Origin: Ridgeia piscesae
Lineage: Eukaryota > Annelida > Polychaeta > Sabellida > Siboglinidae
Direction of reading: 5' to 3'
DNA length: 64,000 nucleotides
NCBI GenBank assembly: GCA_025642075.2
Contig: JAODUO010001691.1
Coordinates: 79,501 to 143,500 of the forward strand
A program made the translations under genes and the position numbers. The notes under the pieces are model-generated. The model was not told where the DNA came from. It searched no databases and worked only from the letters and a program-made list of their open reading frames with translations. Shown here one piece after another: positions 54,172 through 59,688 of this stretch; the stretch's first letter is position 1; each line of letters starts with the position of its first letter.

Positions 54172-57100
54172 CATACAAAACACAAAGTGTCCCCAATAGA
54201 CAGGTATCTTCTATGGACAGGTGTCCCCAATATACAGGTGACAACTACTGAACAGTCTACTCTAAGGCAGGATTCATAGTATTACAAAATAAATAATGTA
54301 AATATATTATGTGAAATTAAAATGTGAAATTAAAACGTTTTGCAGGTACTAATAAAATATTCAACTTTGTTAGTGTTTCATAAATCATCACCTGGTGATG
54401 TACAAGCTGCGCAAAAGCTCTGGACTTCATGGGAGATTTCAAGGCGGAAATTCACTGAAACAGAATAAAATGTATCTTTAAATAAACTGCTACTAATTTG
54501 TTTTAATTACATACCTCTAAACCACTTTTGTTCATGGATAAGATGTGGTTCTTTCATGTAACCAATGGCGTTAATCAGTTTTTCAAGATTTGCTCAATTA
54601 TAATCCAGTCGCAGGACATATGTGCTATAGAAGTGATCTTATTATTATAAAAATTCATAACGTTGCATATCAGCAAAACATTATTAAAAAACAGTTACAC
54701 TCAACCAGTAGTAACCCTCTTTACATTCCTCAGGTTAAAACGAAAGCCAGGACCCGAGCTTTCTCGGTTGCCGCACCAACGGTGTGGAATTCGCTTCCTG
54801 CCAGTGTTAAATCAGAAGGAATATACCTGGGTAGTTTCATTCCGCCAACGTCTAAAAACCTATCTCTTTCATGCTGCCTATCCTCCTTAGCCTCCTAGCT
54901 TCTTCATCCATCCATTGACGACTCACACATTGTTTTACGATTACGAGTTTGCTTAATCCCTTGGTTTTGTCGCACCACTGAGTTTGATCTTCGAGGATAT
55001 TGGTGCAAAAGAAGTCATTATTATTATTATAAAAATCCTAACTATAATGCTATGCATGGCTGAATAGAACTTTCAAATAAAAAAGTAATGAACTGTCTTG
55101 TAGTTGTACTAACCAAAATGTTGTGTACAGTTGAGTTCGACCCATTTTGCCAAAGCTTCACCAAAGAATGTGTCAGATTCCTAAAAATTGTAAAATAATG
55201 TCAACAATTTACAAAACATCATTGTGCAATGCCGCAAGGCACAAACAGCACGAAAGACATACTTTCACATATAAAAAAAATTTTTGGGTTATATTCAATT
55301 TCGTATATGAATAGCTTAATGGTTCACAAATGCAACTCTAGTAAAGTACAATATCATGATATGTGATTAATTTTTATGGTACACTGTAAAATGAATATAA
55401 ATGACATAGTATACTAGTACAAAACAGTTTAAAACAGCATAGTTATATAAATGATCAACTACACCATACAACTATGTAATAAGTTTTAATAAAAATAACT
55501 GGTAGAAAACAGACTACAAACTATTTTTTATTAATTTTATTTCATATCTACCCATAGGCCAGCAGGAAAACTATATCATCATTACAGACGTGAGACAACT
55601 TTTTAAAATATGTCCTGTTCTGTCACTTACCTGTGGTGTAGACGAGAACCTCTTCAGGCGCCGAACAACATCTATGTTGATATTTGCAAGTCTCTCACTA
55701 AAGGTTTGAAACTGAAAAAAGATTACAAAGTCGCAAGTGAAAATCTACCTTTTGCAACTGTATAGAACCTAATAAACCTACAGTAAATTAATAATAATAA
55801 AAATTACAAAGGGAAAATCCAACATTATGACATATAGAGAGATAGAGTGAAGAGTTGGACAGGGACGACAGCTACAAGTTGTGAGATTGAGATACACAAG
55901 GAACAGTATTAAGTAAGAGTTGTTACCTAACAACACTTATCTTGTTAATTAGCATATGCCTCTGAGGCTCCGACTGAAATTAACTATGTCATATCTGAAC
56001 TGATATAATGTACTACATGCAGTCTGTATGTAAACATGAACCCCACTGTGTAACATTTCAAGTGGAGAAAAGGATGTCAGCACCAGAAGCATCCTGGCAG
56101 AGTGCCAATTTGATGCATTCTTCATTTGAAAAAAACACAAGCAGTGTCTTAATTATCTTAATTAATTGCTTACTGTGTTTGACAAGATATCACTTTTGAT
56201 CACTCTTACTTAATACAGCTCCTGTTAATCACCCATCTATAGAATCGTTTATCTATCATGCTTGTTGCTGGACTAGCTTGCTTCACCAGCAAATCTGTGG
56301 CTCTGCAGCATTTTCGGAACCATAACTTAATTAATCAGTTAGGTTATCGCTGAACAGGATTCCTGTCAGCCAAACATCAAGTGTTGCAAGTTTTAGAACA
56401 TTGATTAGCTGCAATTTTTGTACTGGGTATGTGGTGTTCATATAGAAACCCTCTCTTGTCTCCTGTAAAGGCTGAGGCTGGGCCAGCAGTAGTCGAACAG
56501 AACTCAATCACCAGCATCATAATATGCAGCGGTCATCTTTTTAACTCCTTATACTTCCTTTGACAAATGTATCATCACTTATCAGCATGTAATCTTTCAA
56601 GTTACATCAATGCCTGATGCCCTCCGATTAATCTGCTTGAATTAATCTATGTATGAATGAAGATCGAATATATATATATATATACATATTTATACATATA
56701 CATATATAGTCATGCCTCTTCATAACGTTACTCGCTATAATGTGAATTGGACATAACGCATTCAGTCGTTGATCCAGAATTTCTGCCGCCAAACAAAATT
56801 TAATGTAGAAGTACAACTGCGTTGCTGAGTTCATTTGTTTGTTGTGTGCTCTGCCTCTGGCTTCTGCTCTGCTGTTGGCATTGTGGCACAAATCTGATTA
56901 TATTTCACATCAATCTATTGTGTAACTAACACTTTGTCTGTGTGATGATTTCTCAACTGTTTATTTAAAATGTGACCAATTTGTTTGATTGCGTTTAATT
57001 AGCTTTCATTTGTTTTGCTACAACATCAATCGTGTTTGTCACCTGCCAGTTCCCTGTGGCTTCTATGTAAGGGTGCTGCTTGTAAATTGCAATTAAATTG

Positions 57101-59607
57101 CTTAAGAAGCGGATGGTGGCACACAATATGATACTAGAATGAAATGGCAGGCTAACAGAGCATAACAAAAGTTACGTTTTTATTACGTTTATGAAAAAAA
57201 CATTTACTTGTGCGCCAAAATACGAATTCGTCAACTGCATATGAACTGCGGTGAATTGCATTATATTATATCAAAATTTGTATTTTGGGATTGATTGAAA
57301 GATGAGCCAACAGTGAGCGTAATTACTATAGATATTAATATTTGGCCGACTTCGGCAATGTATCAATTAATTTGTGTTATGGCTGCTGAGAGAAAGGCTA
57401 TTTTAGACCGTGACAGCAGTACTATATTATCGCTCATTTTGCATCATCAGATGAGGCGTGTTGGATCTTAATTTATTTTTAAAAAAAACACCATTCGTGA
57501 GTTTTACTCAGTTCACCATTCGACTGTGTGTAATATTTTAACATAATACACATTGGTGTTGGTTGTCAATGTCAATTAGTTTTATAAATCATGAATAGAC
57601 CATGCAACCAGCACATTGGCTTCAGTTGGTTTTGTGGCATTTTGGGGGGTGGGTGGTGGCGCCTCTGGCGGAATATAATGTATAACGTGCCTCATTTATA
57701 ATGCAGTTCCATTTCATGGACACCAACTATCACGTTATACTGAAACGCGACTGCATAATAGAAAGATTGCTAGTCAAGCAGGTTACATGCCGCAAAAATA
57801 TTGATCATTGATGATTTCCTCGAATATTAACTAATAATTATTATCTACTAAAAAAAGTATATGTAAAATCACATCATCACAGGCTTATGAAGGACGATTT
57901 GGCCCATGTAGCTCGCTGGCACCTGCTGCAGATACGGTTGATTCGGCCTATGCGAGCGCAAGTAAGCCAAACTTCACCGATTGCAGAAACGGACGATGGG
58001 CCGAATCTATAGATTCCCCGTCTAAGAATCAGGATATATTTACCGCGACAGTGATAACATTATGATGCAGCCATTGCAGAAACTTGGACAGCAGACCATA
58101 CCACTTTTTACAACCAACGACGTTTGCTTGTGGTCGTAGAACTGTCTTATGAAACGTTCGCATAAACACAAGTTTACTAACTACAATATCCAATTATCGC
58201 TCACTTCGCGACGATTCTAACGTTTGACAATAAATGTTTGTATCTACAAACTATACGACATTATTCACATTGCACAGGTGATTTACCTTAAAGGTGTTTT
58301 CGCTTTGGTGGTGGGATGATTTATTTTTCATTGTGGAATTACTTTGTTACAGATGCATCTTACAACATAAACTTTGCCATGTGGCTACGAGGATTACCAA
58401 GATCCCCACAATGCATTTCGCAACACGATTTGGTTATTTCTATTCCCACTACGCGACGCCACTAACAGGCAATTTCATGGCACCCGAACGCCTCCACAAA
58501 GGCCGGGCAAGGAAATTACATTTCTTTCTTTATGAACAATTTTTTTTTCGGTTTGGTGTTTTTATTCGTATTATAATATGAATAGTATACATTATAGACA
58601 TATACATCATAATTAATACAACTGTATTATCAGCACAACAGTAAATAATGCACGAAAAGTCGGCTAAATGCGCCTCTATAATTATTTCAGCTTGACCATC
58701 GACAATCGTGCGCCGCTGCTGTATGTCGGCGCCGTTGCGATACAACTCACTTTCTACTTGCCTTCGCGCAACACATGTATTGTTACATTTACGATGTTAT
58801 GGAAATAGTATACAACAATGTTATTAAACCAAACAAAATATATAATAACTCTTGGTAGTGAATTGTGTAGCAAAGATCTACGTTGCGTCGTAATTCCGTA
58901 ATATTTTAGTTTTTACATAGTCAATTATGTCATAATTGACGTTAGTGTTATTATAATTACCTATCAAATCATTTTGAAATTAATTCACTGACATGATGGA
59001 ATGCATTACCGAATTTATCAATATTTTATATGTGATCGTCGCATCATGTTGTATAAATAAAAAATATATATAAATAAATATATAAAGTCACTCTTCACGG
59101 CAGAAACACCACGGAATAATTTACCAGAAACGTCAGTGTTTACAGCAACAATGAAACAAAAACTAACATAATAAAACAGGTTTTACGTCATTGCACTATA
59201 CAGATAGCTGTATGTAATCTATACATTTCTTTCGTTCGAACGTAATTATTAATGTTATATTATAAATATCACATCAAACATGCTGTCAACCGTATATGTA
59301 TGCAGGCTACAGTGATCACTCGCAGACGAACCTGCATTATTGCAACGTCGACAAAACTGGCGAATGTATGCTTAATTGGAATAATTAATTAAGTGAAAAC
59401 ACTAGTCAGTACGGTGTACATACATATGCAACATATGCAGGTGTTTGTTATAGTGTGCAGGTCCATTTGTGTATTGATTACACCAGGCGGTCCGTAGGCG
59501 TAGATAATACATACGTGCTTGTGAATCACCCACGGCACAGCGGCACAGAAGAGTTCATTTAGGTTTGGGTGCTTGCAACTTCTGCTTCTGTTAAAAAAAC
59601 GCACTCT

Positions 59608-59688
<81 letters not shown>

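Noticed and set aside
1766..55711. UTP20 processed pseudogene
   Set aside because: Introns are present, splice sites and phases are intact in nearly all exons, and conserved motifs are preserved. The two indels are better explained by sequence error until tested.
58530..58745. Minus-strand [23 protein letters not shown] as a possible exon
   Set aside because: Looks protein-like in composition, but matches no UTP20 segment and has no recognisable domain or paired splice sites.
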